A DNA stretch of 54,082 nt from Bradyrhizobium pachyrhizi (GTDB lineage Bacteria > Pseudomonadota > Alphaproteobacteria > Rhizobiales > Xanthobacteraceae), in the NCBI RefSeq assembly GCF_001189245.1, contig NZ_LFIQ01000076.1, positions 15,678 to 69,759 on the forward strand. The letters run 5' to 3'. Position numbers and translations under genes: made by a program. Of this stretch, positions 17,639-26,664 are shown one piece after another. Numbering within the stretch: position 1 is the first letter of the stretch; every line of letters begins with the position of its first letter. The notes beneath the pieces were generated by a model that was not told where the DNA came from, ran no database searches, and saw only the letters and a program-made list of their open reading frames with translations.

Positions 17639-18418
17639 TCAGTAGCCGAATTGCTCGCGCAGGATGCGTTCTTCCAGCGAGTGGCCGGGGTCGAACAGCA
17701 TCCGCATCGCGATCGTCTTGTCGGACAGCACCTCGACCCGGCGGACGTCGCGGACCTCGTCATGGTCGGCGACCGCGGCGACCGGGCGCTTCTCGCCCTC
17801 GATCACCTCGATCACCACGAAGGCGGAATTCGGCAGCAGCGCGCCGCGCCAGCGCCGCGGCCGGAACGCGCTGATCGGGGTCAGCGCCAACAGCGCCGCG
17901 TTGATCGGCAGGATCGGCCCCTGGGCGGAGAGGTTGTAGGCGGTCGATCCGGCCGGCGTTGCCACCAGGATGCCGTCGGCCATTAGCTCGGGCATCCGCT
18001 CGTGCTCGTCGATCAGGATGCGCAGCTTGGCGACCTGGTAGGTCTGCCGGAACAACGCGACCTCGTTGATGGCGTGATGCAGATGCACGGCGCCGTGGAT
18101 GTCGGTCGCGCGCATCAACAGCGGATTGATCAGCGACTCCCGCGCGGCGGCAAGCCGGGTGCGCAGATCATGCGTCGAATATTCGTTCATCAGGAAGCCG
18201 ACCGTGCCGCGGTGCATGCCGTAGATCGGCTTGCCGCTGCGCATGTTGGCGTGCAGCGTCTGCAGCATCAAACCGTCGCCGCCGAGCGCGACAACGACGT
18301 CGGCATCCGCGGGTAGATGGTTGCCGTACATTTCCGTCAGCTGCTCGAGCGCCGACTGCGCTTCCACGCTCGCGCTGGCGACGAAGGCGATCTTGTCATA
18401 CCGCTTGGAGCTGGCCAT
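17639..18418 (-). CDS. nadK: NAD kinase
   Basis: Phosphorylates NAD to NADP in the cytoplasm. The 259-residue protein starts [12 protein letters not shown]. It has the conserved GGDG at residues 46-49 with catalytic Asp48, [10 protein letters not shown] around 71-80, and the substrate-binding [17 protein letters not shown]. The length is normal for the short alphaproteobacterial form. The frame runs upstream of this Met, but without protein-like sequence. The ribosome site is weak. Confidence 0.95.
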   Translation of the reverse strand: MASSKRYDKIAFVASASVEAQSALEQLTEMYGNHLPADADVVVALGGDGLMLQTLHANMRSGKPIYGMHRGTVGFLMNEYSTHDLRTRLAAARESLINPLLMRATDIHGAVHLHHAINEVALFRQTYQVAKLRILIDEHERMPELMADGILVATPAGSTAYNLSAQGPILPINAALLALTPISAFRPRRWRGALLPNSAFVVIEVIEGEKRPVAAVADHDEVRDVRRVEVLSDKTIAMRMLFDPGHSLEERILREQFGY

Positions 18419-18581
18419 TCGCTCACGAACTCGTTTGGCACGGAACACGCCGCGCTCGTCTATACATCCCGGGCGGCCTTGTCGAGATGGTCCGGGAACG
18501 GACCGCATGCCACGCCGGCGCCGCCAAACTAGCGCAGTTTGCTGCTGGATTGCGTAAATCGGGGCGCAGGGAGTGAACGAT

Positions 18582-20192
18582 ATGGCTAACAGTCTTGCGA
18601 CACGGCTCGCCGCGGCGTTGCTGGTGGCCTGCCTTGCGACCGCGGCGCGAGCCGACGATGACGTCCCGCAGCCATCGCCGTCGCCGAGCGCGCAGACCCC
18701 AGGCGGCCAGAACCCAAGCGGCCAGAACCCAGGTGGTCAGAACCCGAGCGGCCAGAAGGGGCGGGCAGGGCGCGGAGGCGAGGCCGGCGCCGGCACTGCT
18801 GCCAATGCGGCTGCCGCCGAACAGCACCGCCTGCCGCCGGACTCCACGACCAAGCAATCGGTCGCGCTGCCTTCCCGCACGCTGAACTTCAGCGCGACCG
18901 CGGGTTCGATCCGCGTGTTCGACGACAAGGGCGAGCCGCTCGCCGACATCGCCTATACGTCCTACCAGCTCGACGGCGCCGAGAAGGCGAACCGGCCGGT
19001 GACCTTCCTGTTCAACGGCGGTCCGGGCTCCGCGTCGGCCTGGCTGCAATTCGGCAATGTCGGGCCGTGGCGGCTGCCGTTCGACGGCGCGGTGTCCTCG
19101 GCCGCGCCCGAGCTGCAGGCCAATGCCGACACCTGGCTCGATTTCACCGATCTTGTCTTCATCGATCCGGTCGGCACCGGCTACAGCCGCTTCGTCACGA
19201 CGTCGGAGGAGGCGCGCAAGCGCTTCTTCACCGTCGACGGCGACGCCAATTCGGTCGCGCTGGTGATCCGCCGCTGGCTGGAGAAATACGACCGGCTGAC
19301 CTCGCCGAAATATCTCGTCGGCGAAAGCTATGGCGGCATTCGCGGGCCCAAGGTGGTGCGCAATCTGCAAATGCAGCAGGGCGTCGGCGTCCGCGGCCTG
19401 GTGCTGATCTCGCCGGTGCTCGATTTCCGCGAATATACCGGCTCCAGCCTCCTGCAATATGTCGCAAGCCTGCCGACCATGGCGGCGGTGGCGCGACAGA
19501 CGAAGGGGCCGGTGACGCGCGAGGATCTCGCCGACGTCGAGAGCTACGCGCGCGGCGATTTCCTGCTCGACCTCGTCAAGGGTCAGGCCGACACCGAGGC
19601 CACCACGCGGCTCGCCGACAAGGTCGCAAGCCTGACCGGGATCGATCAGGCGGTGAGCCGCAGGCTCGCCGGCCGTTTCGACATCGGCGAATTCCGCCGC
19701 GAGTTCGATCGCAAGAACGGCAAGGTGACCGGCCGCTACGACGCCTCCATCGAGGGCTTCGATCCCTATCCGGATTCCAGCTATTTCCGTTTCAACGATC
19801 CGTCCGGCGATCCGCTGATGGCGCCCTTGACCAGTGCCGCCGTCGACCTCACCACGCGCAAGCTGAACTGGCGGCCGGACGGCTCCTATCACCTGCTCAG
19901 CGAAAGCGTGAACAAGGCCTGGGAGTTCGGTCACGGCATCAGTCCGGCGGAGTCGGTGACGCAGCTTCGCCAGGCGCTGGCGCTCGACCCCAACCTGAAA
20001 CTCCTGGTCGGCCACGGCCTGTTCGATCTCGCCACGCCGTACTTCGCCTCGAAGATCATCCTCGATCAGTTGCCGGCCTTCGCGGGCCCGAGCCGCACCA
20101 GGCTCGCGGTCTATCCCGGCGGCCACATGTTCTACTCCCGCGACGGCTCGCGCCAGGCGTTCCGCAAGGAGGTCGAGGCGCTGATGAAGTGA
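18582..20192 (+). CDS. peptidase S10 (serine carboxypeptidase) family protein
   Basis: Exported serine carboxypeptidase of 536 residues from the ATG at 18582; a GTG nine bases earlier sits too close to the AGGGA site. The signal peptide ends TAARADD, followed by a Gly/Gln/Asn/Pro linker built from four 5-residue repeats. The catalytic set is present: [11 protein letters not shown] (oxyanion region), the nucleophile in VGESYGG (about residue 249), Asp in GLFDLATPY and His in YPGGHMFYS (about residue 515). It is expected to act in the periplasm or outside the cell. Its substrate is unknown. Confidence 0.9.
   Translation: MANSLATRLAAALLVACLATAARADDDVPQPSPSPSAQTPGGQNPSGQNPGGQNPSGQKGRAGRGGEAGAGTAANAAAAEQHRLPPDSTTKQSVALPSRTLNFSATAGSIRVFDDKGEPLADIAYTSYQLDGAEKANRPVTFLFNGGPGSASAWLQFGNVGPWRLPFDGAVSSAAPELQANADTWLDFTDLVFIDPVGTGYSRFVTTSEEARKRFFTVDGDANSVALVIRRWLEKYDRLTSPKYLVGESYGGIRGPKVVRNLQMQQGVGVRGLVLISPVLDFREYTGSSLLQYVASLPTMAAVARQTKGPVTREDLADVESYARGDFLLDLVKGQADTEATTRLADKVASLTGIDQAVSRRLAGRFDIGEFRREFDRKNGKVTGRYDASIEGFDPYPDSSYFRFNDPSGDPLMAPLTSAAVDLTTRKLNWRPDGSYHLLSESVNKAWEFGHGISPAESVTQLRQALALDPNLKLLVGHGLFDLATPYFASKIILDQLPAFAGPSRTRLAVYPGGHMFYSRDGSRQAFRKEVEALMK
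18699..18758 (+). repeat. in-frame 15-bp tandem repeat, four copies
   Basis: Four 15-base units of the type CCAGGCGGCCAGAAC encode [20 protein letters not shown] in the linker of the S10 peptidase. Period and frame are both multiples of three, so copy-number change would alter linker length without a frameshift. Confidence 0.9.
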
Positions 20193-20239
20193 GGGGGCGT
20201 GGCAGTTCGGATAAAGTCACCCGCGCCACGCCCGCAGCC

Positions 20240-20502
20240 GTCGTCCCTGCGAAAGCCGGGACTCATGCGCCGCGGCTCGTGTTGTGATCGGGACTCGTCG
20301 TCCCAACGTCGCGCAACAATCAACATTTGTGATTATGGGTCCCTGCTTTCGCAGGGACGACAGTGAGTTTGTTGGGATGCCCGGGGCAAATATTCTCGTC
20401 GTCCTGGCGAAAGCCAGGACGACATCGATTGTGTGGCACGGCCGACATCCACATTCGTCGTCCCGGCCCCCCGTGCGCAATTGCGCACTGGGCCGGGACG
20501 AC
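20240..20502. repeat. REP-like palindrome array
   Basis: The 375-base gap between the S10 and DUF2189 genes is filled by related palindromes beginning or ending GTCGTCC/GGACGAC. An imperfect copy starts at 20240. GTCCCTGC/GCAGGGAC lies at 20339-20358. A perfect 11-bp stem capped by GAAA is at 20398-20423. A 13-bp stem (20457-20469 with 20490-20502) encloses the palindrome GTGCGCAATTGCGCAC at 20473-20488. No gene is seen here. It resembles clustered REP/BIME elements of rhizobial genomes. Confidence 0.8.
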
Positions 20503-20567
20503 GCTGAATTGTTGCGGCATTGGTGCCATGCACCCGCATTCTCGCGACATGATTCGCGCGAAACCGC

Positions 20568-21464
20568 TTAGCGCTCACGGCTCCACGGGAAGAGGGAGGC
20601 CGGGAAATCGGCCGCGTAGCGGTGACCGATCGGCGGGCGGGGCTCTTCTTGCGGAGGATTCCGGTCGGGCTCGACCACCTTCCTGTAAAGATGCCAGGTC
20701 GCATGACCAAGCACCGGCAGAACGACGCAGAGACCGACGAAGAATGGCAGTGAGCCCACCGCCAGCAATACCGCAACGATCAATCCCCACGCGGCCATCT
20801 CAATTGGATTCATCATCACGGCCCGTATCGAGGTGCGGATCGCATCGATCGCGGTCGCATGTCGGTCGAGCATCAGTGGAAATGAGACGACGCTGACGCA
20901 CAGGGCAACCAGGGCGAAAAGGAAGCCGACGCCGCATCCGACGATGATGAGCGACCAGCCTTCGGGCGTCGTCAACACGCGCTTTGCGAAATCAGGGATG
21001 CTCGCAGCAGGCGCATAGCCGAACGTCATGATGTAGATCGCGTCCGCGGTGGCGATCCAGACCCCGAACAGAACGAGCAGGAGAACGCCAAGTTCGAACA
21101 TGGCGCCGAACGACGGCGCGCGCAGCACCTGCATTGCATCCCAGGCTCCCGGCTCCTCTCCGCGTTCGCGTCGGCGGCTCAGTTCGTAGAGGCCGAGGCC
21201 GGCGAAAGGACCGATCAGGGCGAAGCCGGCGGCGAGCGGAAACAGCAGCGGCAGCACCGAATAGCCAAGCACAAGTCTGAACAAGACAAGTCCGAGGACG
21301 GGATACATCACGCACAGGACGATTGCGTGGGTCGGGATGGCCTTGAAGTCTTCCCAGCCGAGGCGAAGCGCGTCGCCCAGGTCGGAAAGGCTGATCTTGC
21401 GAACGACGAAGGCGGTAGAGACGCCAAACAATTGCAGTTTGGGTCGTGCGAACACCGTGGTCAT
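20568..21464 (-). CDS. DUF2189 integral membrane protein
   Basis: 298 residues starting MTTVFARPKLQL, with about six to seven hydrophobic segments. The opening VRKISLSDLGDALRLGWEDFKAIPTHAI and the AGFALIGPFAGLGLYELSRRRERGE segment are typical of the DUF2189 family. The C-terminal ~30 residues are Pro/Arg-rich and soluble. GGAG motifs precede this ATG; the longer frame upstream lacks protein character. The function of the family is unknown. It is divergent from the coxMNOP operon but 546 bases away. Confidence 0.8.
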   Translation of the reverse strand: MTTVFARPKLQLFGVSTAFVVRKISLSDLGDALRLGWEDFKAIPTHAIVLCVMYPVLGLVLFRLVLGYSVLPLLFPLAAGFALIGPFAGLGLYELSRRRERGEEPGAWDAMQVLRAPSFGAMFELGVLLLVLFGVWIATADAIYIMTFGYAPAASIPDFAKRVLTTPEGWSLIIVGCGVGFLFALVALCVSVVSFPLMLDRHATAIDAIRTSIRAVMMNPIEMAAWGLIVAVLLAVGSLPFFVGLCVVLPVLGHATWHLYRKVVEPDRNPPQEEPRPPIGHRYAADFPASLFPWSRER

Positions 21465-22010
21465 GGCTCCGGTCTCCTTGCTTGTGGCCGCAGGGGAACG
21501 GAGCGCCATCAATACACGCACATCCGCCTCATGCGCGAAAATCGCGACTGAGTCCGGCAAATCAGATTCAACCAGAAGGAGCTTGCCGGACGACATCGGT
21601 CGCAACCGGTCCAGTAAAACTAGTCCGATGCGCGGCAGAAGCAAGGTGACGAATGCGGTCGGGAGAATTGTGCAGATGCACAAACGAGATCTTGCGATGC
21701 ACCATGCGATAGGGGAGGACCGATCAGTGTTCGCGGCATCCAATGCATTCCCGCCAACACGTGCCCGACAGCGGCGGGCATTACTCCTCTATTGACGTCT
21801 GGCTCGATGGGTACCATGTTGATGCTTGACGCCCCCAGCTCCGATGAGGTTGCGGCCGTGACGTTGAGTTTTTGTCATGTCCCAGCATCGCGACCGGCAG
21901 AATGGGCGAGGCAAAAGCCACGGTGATGGTGAACGTGAGACCATCCCTCTGACGTGAGCTCCGCCCTTTCGTTCGTCTCCGCAGCCTTCAATGGCAAGGA
22001 GGAATGAGGG
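21465..22010. other. 546-base intergenic region between DUF2189 and coxM genes
   Basis: No convincing gene was found. Open frames here lack ribosome sites and protein-like composition. The region must hold the divergent promoters. Its one clear structure is a 16-base palindrome at 21668-21683. No FixK/FNR box (TTGA-N6-TCAA) was seen here, unlike the cba3 operon. Confidence 0.5.
21668..21683. promoter_or_regulatory. candidate operator palindrome TTGTGCA-GA-TGCACAA
   Basis: Two perfect 7-base arms around GA, about 340 bases before coxM and 200 bases before the divergent DUF2189 gene. The size and symmetry suit a dimeric regulator. The regulator is not identified. Confidence 0.35.
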
Positions 22011-22844
22011 ATGGTTGTAGCGATCTTACTGCTCCTGGTTGCCGTCGCCTCGGTGCTGTTCCACCTCTACAGCCCCTGGTGGTGGACCCCGATTGCCTCG
22101 AACTGGAGCTATATCGACCACACGATCAACCTGACATTCTGGATCACCGGAGCGGTGTTCTGCGCGGTGATCGCGTTCATGGCCTATTGCGTCCTGCGCT
22201 TTCACCACACCGAGGGACGGCGCGCCCACTACAATCCCGAGAACAAGAAGCTCGAATGGTGGCTCAGCATCGGCACCGCGATCGGCGTCGTCGCCATGCT
22301 GGCGCCGGGCCTCATCGTCTGGCACCAGTTCGTCACCGTTCCCGCCGACGCGACCGACGTCGAGGTCGTTGGACAACAGTGGATGTGGAGTTATCGGCTT
22401 CCGGGAAAGGACGGCCGGCTCGGCACGTCAGATGCGCGCCTGATCAGCTCCGACAATCCACTCGGGTTGAATCCCAATGATCCGAACGGGCAGGACGACA
22501 TCGTCGTGCAAAACGAGGATCTGCATCTGCCGGTCGGGAAGCCGGTGAAGGTGCTGCTCCGCTCGATCGACGTCCTGCATGATTTCTACGTGCCCGAGTT
22601 CCGGGCGAAGATGGATATGATCCCTGGCTCGGTGACCTACTACTGGCTCACGCCGACCCGCACCGGAACCTTCGACGTCCTCTGCGCGGAGCTTTGCGGT
22701 GCCGCGCACGCACAGATGCGCAGCAAGGTCGTCGTGGAAGAAGAGAAGGAATATCACGCGTGGCTGGACAAGCAGCACACGTTCGCCGCCTTGTCCGGCC
22801 AGCGCAACGTCGCGAAGGCCGCGTACAAGACTGGCAGTGAATGA
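22011..22844 (+). CDS. coxM: aa3-type cytochrome c oxidase subunit II (CuA)
   Basis: 277 residues. An N-terminal hydrophobic segment, then a second membrane pair (INLTFWITGAVFCAVIAFMAY and LSIGTAIGVVAMLAPGLIV) leads to the periplasmic cupredoxin domain. VEVVGQQWMWSY is the aromatic electron-entry motif. CuA ligands are complete: His in VLHDFYVPEF, then CAELCGAAHAQM with two Cys, Glu, His and Met. AGGAGG lies just before the ATG. It is first in a five-gene oxidase operon whose II-I-III-III order matches coxMNOP of Bradyrhizobium. The name rests on that recognition. Confidence 0.88.
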   Translation: MVVAILLLLVAVASVLFHLYSPWWWTPIASNWSYIDHTINLTFWITGAVFCAVIAFMAYCVLRFHHTEGRRAHYNPENKKLEWWLSIGTAIGVVAMLAPGLIVWHQFVTVPADATDVEVVGQQWMWSYRLPGKDGRLGTSDARLISSDNPLGLNPNDPNGQDDIVVQNEDLHLPVGKPVKVLLRSIDVLHDFYVPEFRAKMDMIPGSVTYYWLTPTRTGTFDVLCAELCGAAHAQMRSKVVVEEEKEYHAWLDKQHTFAALSGQRNVAKAAYKTGSE

Positions 22845-22927
22845 ACATGCCGACGAGGATCGGCCGGATGTTCTGCCGGATATGAAGTGAACTCGTCGCT
22901 GAGCGGAAGACCAAGGAGGGTATTCCG

Positions 22928-24703
22928 ATGGTCGATATCCCGTTTGATCAGGTCGCAGGCATTCCGCCCGCCGAAGTCGCTGAGGTCGAGCTCTATCATC
23001 CGCACAGCTGGTGGACGAGGTACGTCTTTTCGCAAGACGCCAAGGTGATCGCCGTCCAGTACTCGATCACGGCGATGTCGATCGGAATGGTTGCGCTGGT
23101 GCTGTCGTGGATGATGCGGCTGCAACTGGGATTTCCCGGCACGTTCTCCTTTATCGATGCCAATCAGTACCTTCAGTTCATCACCATGCACGGCATGATC
23201 ATGGTGATCTACCTGCTCACGGCGTTGTTCCTTGGCGGCTTCGGCAACTACCTCATCCCGCTGATGGTTGGCGCGCGGGACATGGTGTTCCCCTACGTGA
23301 ACATGCTGAGCTATTGGGTCTACCTGCTCGCCGTGCTGGTGCTGGCCGCGACGTTCTTCGTGCCGGGCGGGCCGACCGGCGCCGGTTGGACGCTCTATCC
23401 ACCCCAGGCGATTCTCTCCGGTACCCCCGGGCAGGACTGGGGCATCGTTCTCATGCTGGCCTCGCTGATCCTGTTCATCATCGGCTTCACGATGGGCGGG
23501 CTCAATTACGTGGTAACAGTATTGCAGGCCCGCACACGCGGCATGACCTTGATGCGCATGCCCTTGACGGTGTGGGGCATCTTCACCGCCACCGTGATGG
23601 CGCTGCTGGCGTTCCCGGCGCTGTTCGTGGCCTCGGTCATGCTGCTGCTGGACCGCCTCCTTGGAACCAGCTTCTTCATGCCGACACTGGTCGAGATGGG
23701 CCAGCTGACCAAGTACGGCGGCGGCAGCCCGATCCTGTTCCAGCATTTGTTCTGGTTCTTCGGCCATCCCGAGGTTTACATCGTCGCGCTGCCGGCGTTC
23801 GGCATCATCTCGGATCTGATCAGTACGCACGCGCGCAAGAACATCTTCGGCTATCGCATGATGGTCTGGGCGATCGTGGCGATCGGGGCGCTGAGCTTCG
23901 TCGTGTGGGCGCACCACATGTACGTCAGCGGCATGCACCCGTATTTCGGGTTCTTCTTCGCCACCACGACGCTCATCATCGCGATCCCGACGGCGATCAA
24001 GGTCTACAACTGGGTGCTGACCCTTTGGCGCGGCGACATCCATCTCACGGTGCCGATGCTGTTTGCGCTCGGCTTCATCGTCACCTTCGTCAATGGCGGC
24101 CTGACCGGGCTGTTCCTCGGCAACGTTGTCGTCGACGTTCCGCTGTCCGATACGATGTTCGTCGTCGCGCACTTCCACATGGTGATGGGGATTGCGCCGA
24201 TCATGGCCGTGTTCGGCGGAATCTATCATTGGTATCCGAAGGTCACCGGGCGGATGCTCAATGACGCGCTCGGACGCTTCCACTTCTGGGTGACGTTCAT
24301 CGGGGCCTATGCGGTGTTCTTCCCGATGCACTATCTCGGCCTGCTCGGGATGCCGCGCCGCTATCACGACATCGGCGAGACCACCTTCGTCCCGGCATCC
24401 GCCCATGACCTCAATGCGTTCATGAGCGTGGCGGCGCTGATTGTCGGCTTCGCTCAGCTCGTCTTCCTGTTCAATCTGGTCTGGAGCCTGTTCAAAGGAA
24501 AAGAGGCGGGCGGCAATCCCTGGGGCGCCACCTCGCTGGAATGGCAGACGCCGGAGACCCCGCCGGGCCACGGCAACTGGGGCAAGGAGCTCCCCGTCGT
24601 CTATCGCTGGGCCTACGACTACAGCGTGCCCGGTGCCGCGAGGGACTTCATCCCGCAGAATGAACCGCCGGCCAAGGTGCTGGCCCAGGGAGCCCATCCG
24701 TGA
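22928..24703 (+). CDS. coxN: aa3-type (A-family) cytochrome oxidase subunit I
   Basis: Catalytic subunit, 591 residues with about twelve membrane helices. MHGMIMV on helix II holds the low-spin heme His. FFGHPEVYIVALPAFG gives the CuB His, the helix VI Glu of the D-channel and the cross-linked Tyr. WAHHMYVSGM gives two more CuB His, and VAHFHMVMG the two heme ligands. NYLIPLMVGARD carries the D-channel entry Asp, and IKVYNW the K-channel Lys. All of this is A1-type. AAGGAGGG precedes the ATG. It overlaps coxO by four bases. Heme A is expected, but heme O cannot be excluded. Confidence 0.93.
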   Translation: MVDIPFDQVAGIPPAEVAEVELYHPHSWWTRYVFSQDAKVIAVQYSITAMSIGMVALVLSWMMRLQLGFPGTFSFIDANQYLQFITMHGMIMVIYLLTALFLGGFGNYLIPLMVGARDMVFPYVNMLSYWVYLLAVLVLAATFFVPGGPTGAGWTLYPPQAILSGTPGQDWGIVLMLASLILFIIGFTMGGLNYVVTVLQARTRGMTLMRMPLTVWGIFTATVMALLAFPALFVASVMLLLDRLLGTSFFMPTLVEMGQLTKYGGGSPILFQHLFWFFGHPEVYIVALPAFGIISDLISTHARKNIFGYRMMVWAIVAIGALSFVVWAHHMYVSGMHPYFGFFFATTTLIIAIPTAIKVYNWVLTLWRGDIHLTVPMLFALGFIVTFVNGGLTGLFLGNVVVDVPLSDTMFVVAHFHMVMGIAPIMAVFGGIYHWYPKVTGRMLNDALGRFHFWVTFIGAYAVFFPMHYLGLLGMPRRYHDIGETTFVPASAHDLNAFMSVAALIVGFAQLVFLFNLVWSLFKGKEAGGNPWGATSLEWQTPETPPGHGNWGKELPVVYRWAYDYSVPGAARDFIPQNEPPAKVLAQGAHP

Positions 24704-25404
24704 GTGCCATCGTCCTGTTCATTGCTACGATTGCAGCGATCGCGGGGTGGTGGCTCTCGCAGCAACGGCTGGCCGCCAAGCCGTGGCTGGAGCAGGGCAT
24801 TGCCGTCGATCTTCGCGGCGAGCGCGGCTCTTCGGTGCCGGCGGCGAAAATCGGCCTCGGTGTTTTCCTCGCGGTGGTCGGCTCGCTGTTCGCGCTCCTG
24901 ATTAGCGCCTATTCGATGCGCACCACCATGGTGGACTGGCGCGAGCTGCCGCTGCCGAGGCTGGTGTGGTTCAACACCGGCGTCCTCGTCATCAGCAGCG
25001 TGGCGCTACAATGGGCGCTGACGGCCGCTCGCCACGACGACCATGACGGCCTGATCGCGGGCCTGTTGGTCGGCGGTGCATCGGCCGTGATGTTCCTGAT
25101 CGGGCAGCTCGTGGTGTGGCAGCAGCTCAACATCGCCGGCTATGTCATGGCGTCGAATCCGGCCAATTCCTTCTTCTATCTGATCACCGCGCTCCATGGG
25201 CTGCACGTGACCGGCGGCCTGGTAGCGCTCGGCAGGGCGACCGTAAAGCTGTGGCGCGGTGCGCCGATGACGCAGATGCGCCTGAGCGTCGAGCTTTGTA
25301 CCATCTACTGGCATTTTCTGTTGCTGGTGTGGCTGGTCCTGCTCGGTCTGCTGACGGGCTGGACCGACAATTTCGTCGACATCTGTCGCCAGTTGCTCAC
25401 CTAG
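24700..25404 (+). CDS. coxO: cytochrome oxidase subunit III-like protein, first copy
   Basis: Membrane protein of 234 residues with about six hydrophobic helices, from a GTG overlapping the coxN stop. NSFFYLITALHGLHVTGGLVALG and ELCTIYWHFLLLVWLVLLGLL are the subunit III hallmarks (the HGLHV turn and the final YWHF helix). It is the first of two subunit III homologues in tandem, a known oddity of coxMNOP operons. Both may be needed, or they may form alternative complexes. Confidence 0.85.
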   Translation: MSAIVLFIATIAAIAGWWLSQQRLAAKPWLEQGIAVDLRGERGSSVPAAKIGLGVFLAVVGSLFALLISAYSMRTTMVDWRELPLPRLVWFNTGVLVISSVALQWALTAARHDDHDGLIAGLLVGGASAVMFLIGQLVVWQQLNIAGYVMASNPANSFFYLITALHGLHVTGGLVALGRATVKLWRGAPMTQMRLSVELCTIYWHFLLLVWLVLLGLLTGWTDNFVDICRQLLT

Positions 25405-25418
25405 CGAGGCAGGAAGCG

Positions 25419-26141
25419 ATGACCGAAACCACACTCGCAACCCCCAAGGCGCGGCCCGGAACGATACCCGGATTGCGAGGCATCGCCGCCGATTGGGCCT
25501 CCGACCAGCGCGCGTTCAAGAACGTGTCCTGGGGGAAGGCCATGATGTGGATCTTCCTTCTGAGCGACACCTTCATCTTCAGCTGCTTCCTGCTGTCGTA
25601 CATGACGGCGCGAATGTCGACGACCGTGCCGTGGCCCAATCCCAGCGAGGTCTTCGCACTCAACATCGGCGGCCAGCACATCCCGCTCATCCTGATCGCG
25701 ATCATGACCTTCATCCTGATCAGCAGCAGCGGGACGATGGCGATGGCCGTCAACTTCGGTTACCGCCGGGATCGCGTCAAAACGGCAGCCTTGATGCTGG
25801 CCACCGCGGCATTCGGCGCGACGTTCGTCGGAATGCAGGCCTTCGAATGGACCAAGCTGATCATGGAGGGCGTGCGGCCCTGGGGCAACCCGTGGGGCGC
25901 ACCGCAATTCGGCGCTTGCTTCTTCATGATCACCGGCTTCCACGGCACCCACGTGACCATCGGTGTGATCTTCCTGATCGCTATCGCGCGAAAGGTCTTG
26001 CGGGGAGACTTCGACGTCGAGCGGCGCGGCTTTTTCACGAGCCGCAAGGGCTACTACGAGATCGTCGAAATCATGGGTCTGTACTGGCATTTCGTCGATC
26101 TGGTCTGGGTGTTCATCTTTGCCTTCTTTTATCTCTGGTGA
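25419..26141 (+). CDS. coxP: cytochrome oxidase subunit III-like protein, second copy
   Basis: 240 residues from an ATG with AGGAAG upstream. It has about five to six helices. MMWIFLLSDTFIFSCFLLSY opens like subunit III/CyoC. FFMITGFHGTHVTIGVIFL and EIMGLYWHFVDLVWVFIFAFFYLW are the conserved HGxHV and YWHFVDxVW motifs. It is nearer to classical CtaE/CyoC than coxO is. It lies fourteen bases behind coxO and eight before the subunit IV gene. Confidence 0.88.
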   Translation: MTETTLATPKARPGTIPGLRGIAADWASDQRAFKNVSWGKAMMWIFLLSDTFIFSCFLLSYMTARMSTTVPWPNPSEVFALNIGGQHIPLILIAIMTFILISSSGTMAMAVNFGYRRDRVKTAALMLATAAFGATFVGMQAFEWTKLIMEGVRPWGNPWGAPQFGACFFMITGFHGTHVTIGVIFLIAIARKVLRGDFDVERRGFFTSRKGYYEIVEIMGLYWHFVDLVWVFIFAFFYLW

Positions 26142-26149
26142 GGTCGCGC

Positions 26150-26557
26150 ATGACAGAAGCAGCGGTACATGTGGAAGGGCAGGCAGCACAGCATGCGCTA
26201 CACAGCTATGTGCATGGTGCGGTGGCATCGGGCGCCGCGCATGCGGAGGGCCAGCAGCACCCGATCAAGCTCTATCTGGTGGTCTGGGGATGGCTGTTCG
26301 TGCTCAGCACCTGCTCCTATCTCGTCGACTATTTCGGTATCCACGGCCACCTGCGATGGTCGCTGATCCTGCTGTTCATGGTGCTGAAGGCCGGGCTGAT
26401 CGTCGCTGTGTTCATGCACATGGCCTGGGAGCGGTTGGCGTTGGCCTACGCCATCCTGTTGCCGCCGGTGCTGGTGCTGGTTTTTGTCGGGATCATGATG
26501 TTCGAATCCGACTATACGCATCTGCTTCGGGTCATGTTCTTCGCGTCAGCAAGCTAA
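26150..26557 (+). CDS. cytochrome C oxidase subunit IV (CyoD-like)
   Basis: 135-residue small membrane subunit. The first ~45 residues are His/Ala-rich and soluble. Three helices follow (LVVWGWLFVLSTCSYLVDYF, WSLILLFMVLKAGLIVAVFMHM, ALAYAILLPPVLVLVFVGIMMFES). KAGLIVAVFMHM is the hallmark of the prokaryotic COX4/CyoD family. It closes the coxMNOP operon. The His-rich leader (HVEGQAAQHALHSYVHG) is unusual for the family and might bind metal. Confidence 0.85.
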   Translation: MTEAAVHVEGQAAQHALHSYVHGAVASGAAHAEGQQHPIKLYLVVWGWLFVLSTCSYLVDYFGIHGHLRWSLILLFMVLKAGLIVAVFMHMAWERLALAYAILLPPVLVLVFVGIMMFESDYTHLLRVMFFASAS

Positions 26558-26664
26558 GAACGGGACGGCCATGACCGCGTGGGTCATGCCGGATAAGGCA
26601 AGGTGTCCCGAAGGCGGAGGACACGCCACATCGTCCGGAACCCTGCGAAGCAGGCCTTCAACCG

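Noticed and set aside
20240..20502. Palindrome array considered as a CRISPR or integron attachment array
   Set aside because: Spacing is irregular, stems differ and no cas or integrase gene is near.
21780..22010. FixK/FNR box looked for upstream of coxM
   Set aside because: No TTGA-N6-TCAA match was found in this interval.
22754..24697. 647-codon open frame opposite coxN
   Set aside because: Antisense of a clear oxidase subunit; composition is dominated by His, Asp, Arg and Gln and shows no fold.
26558..26664. 40-codon open frame between the subunit IV gene and ctaB
   Set aside because: No protein-like pattern and poor ribosome site; the sequence is better explained by hairpins in the spacer.
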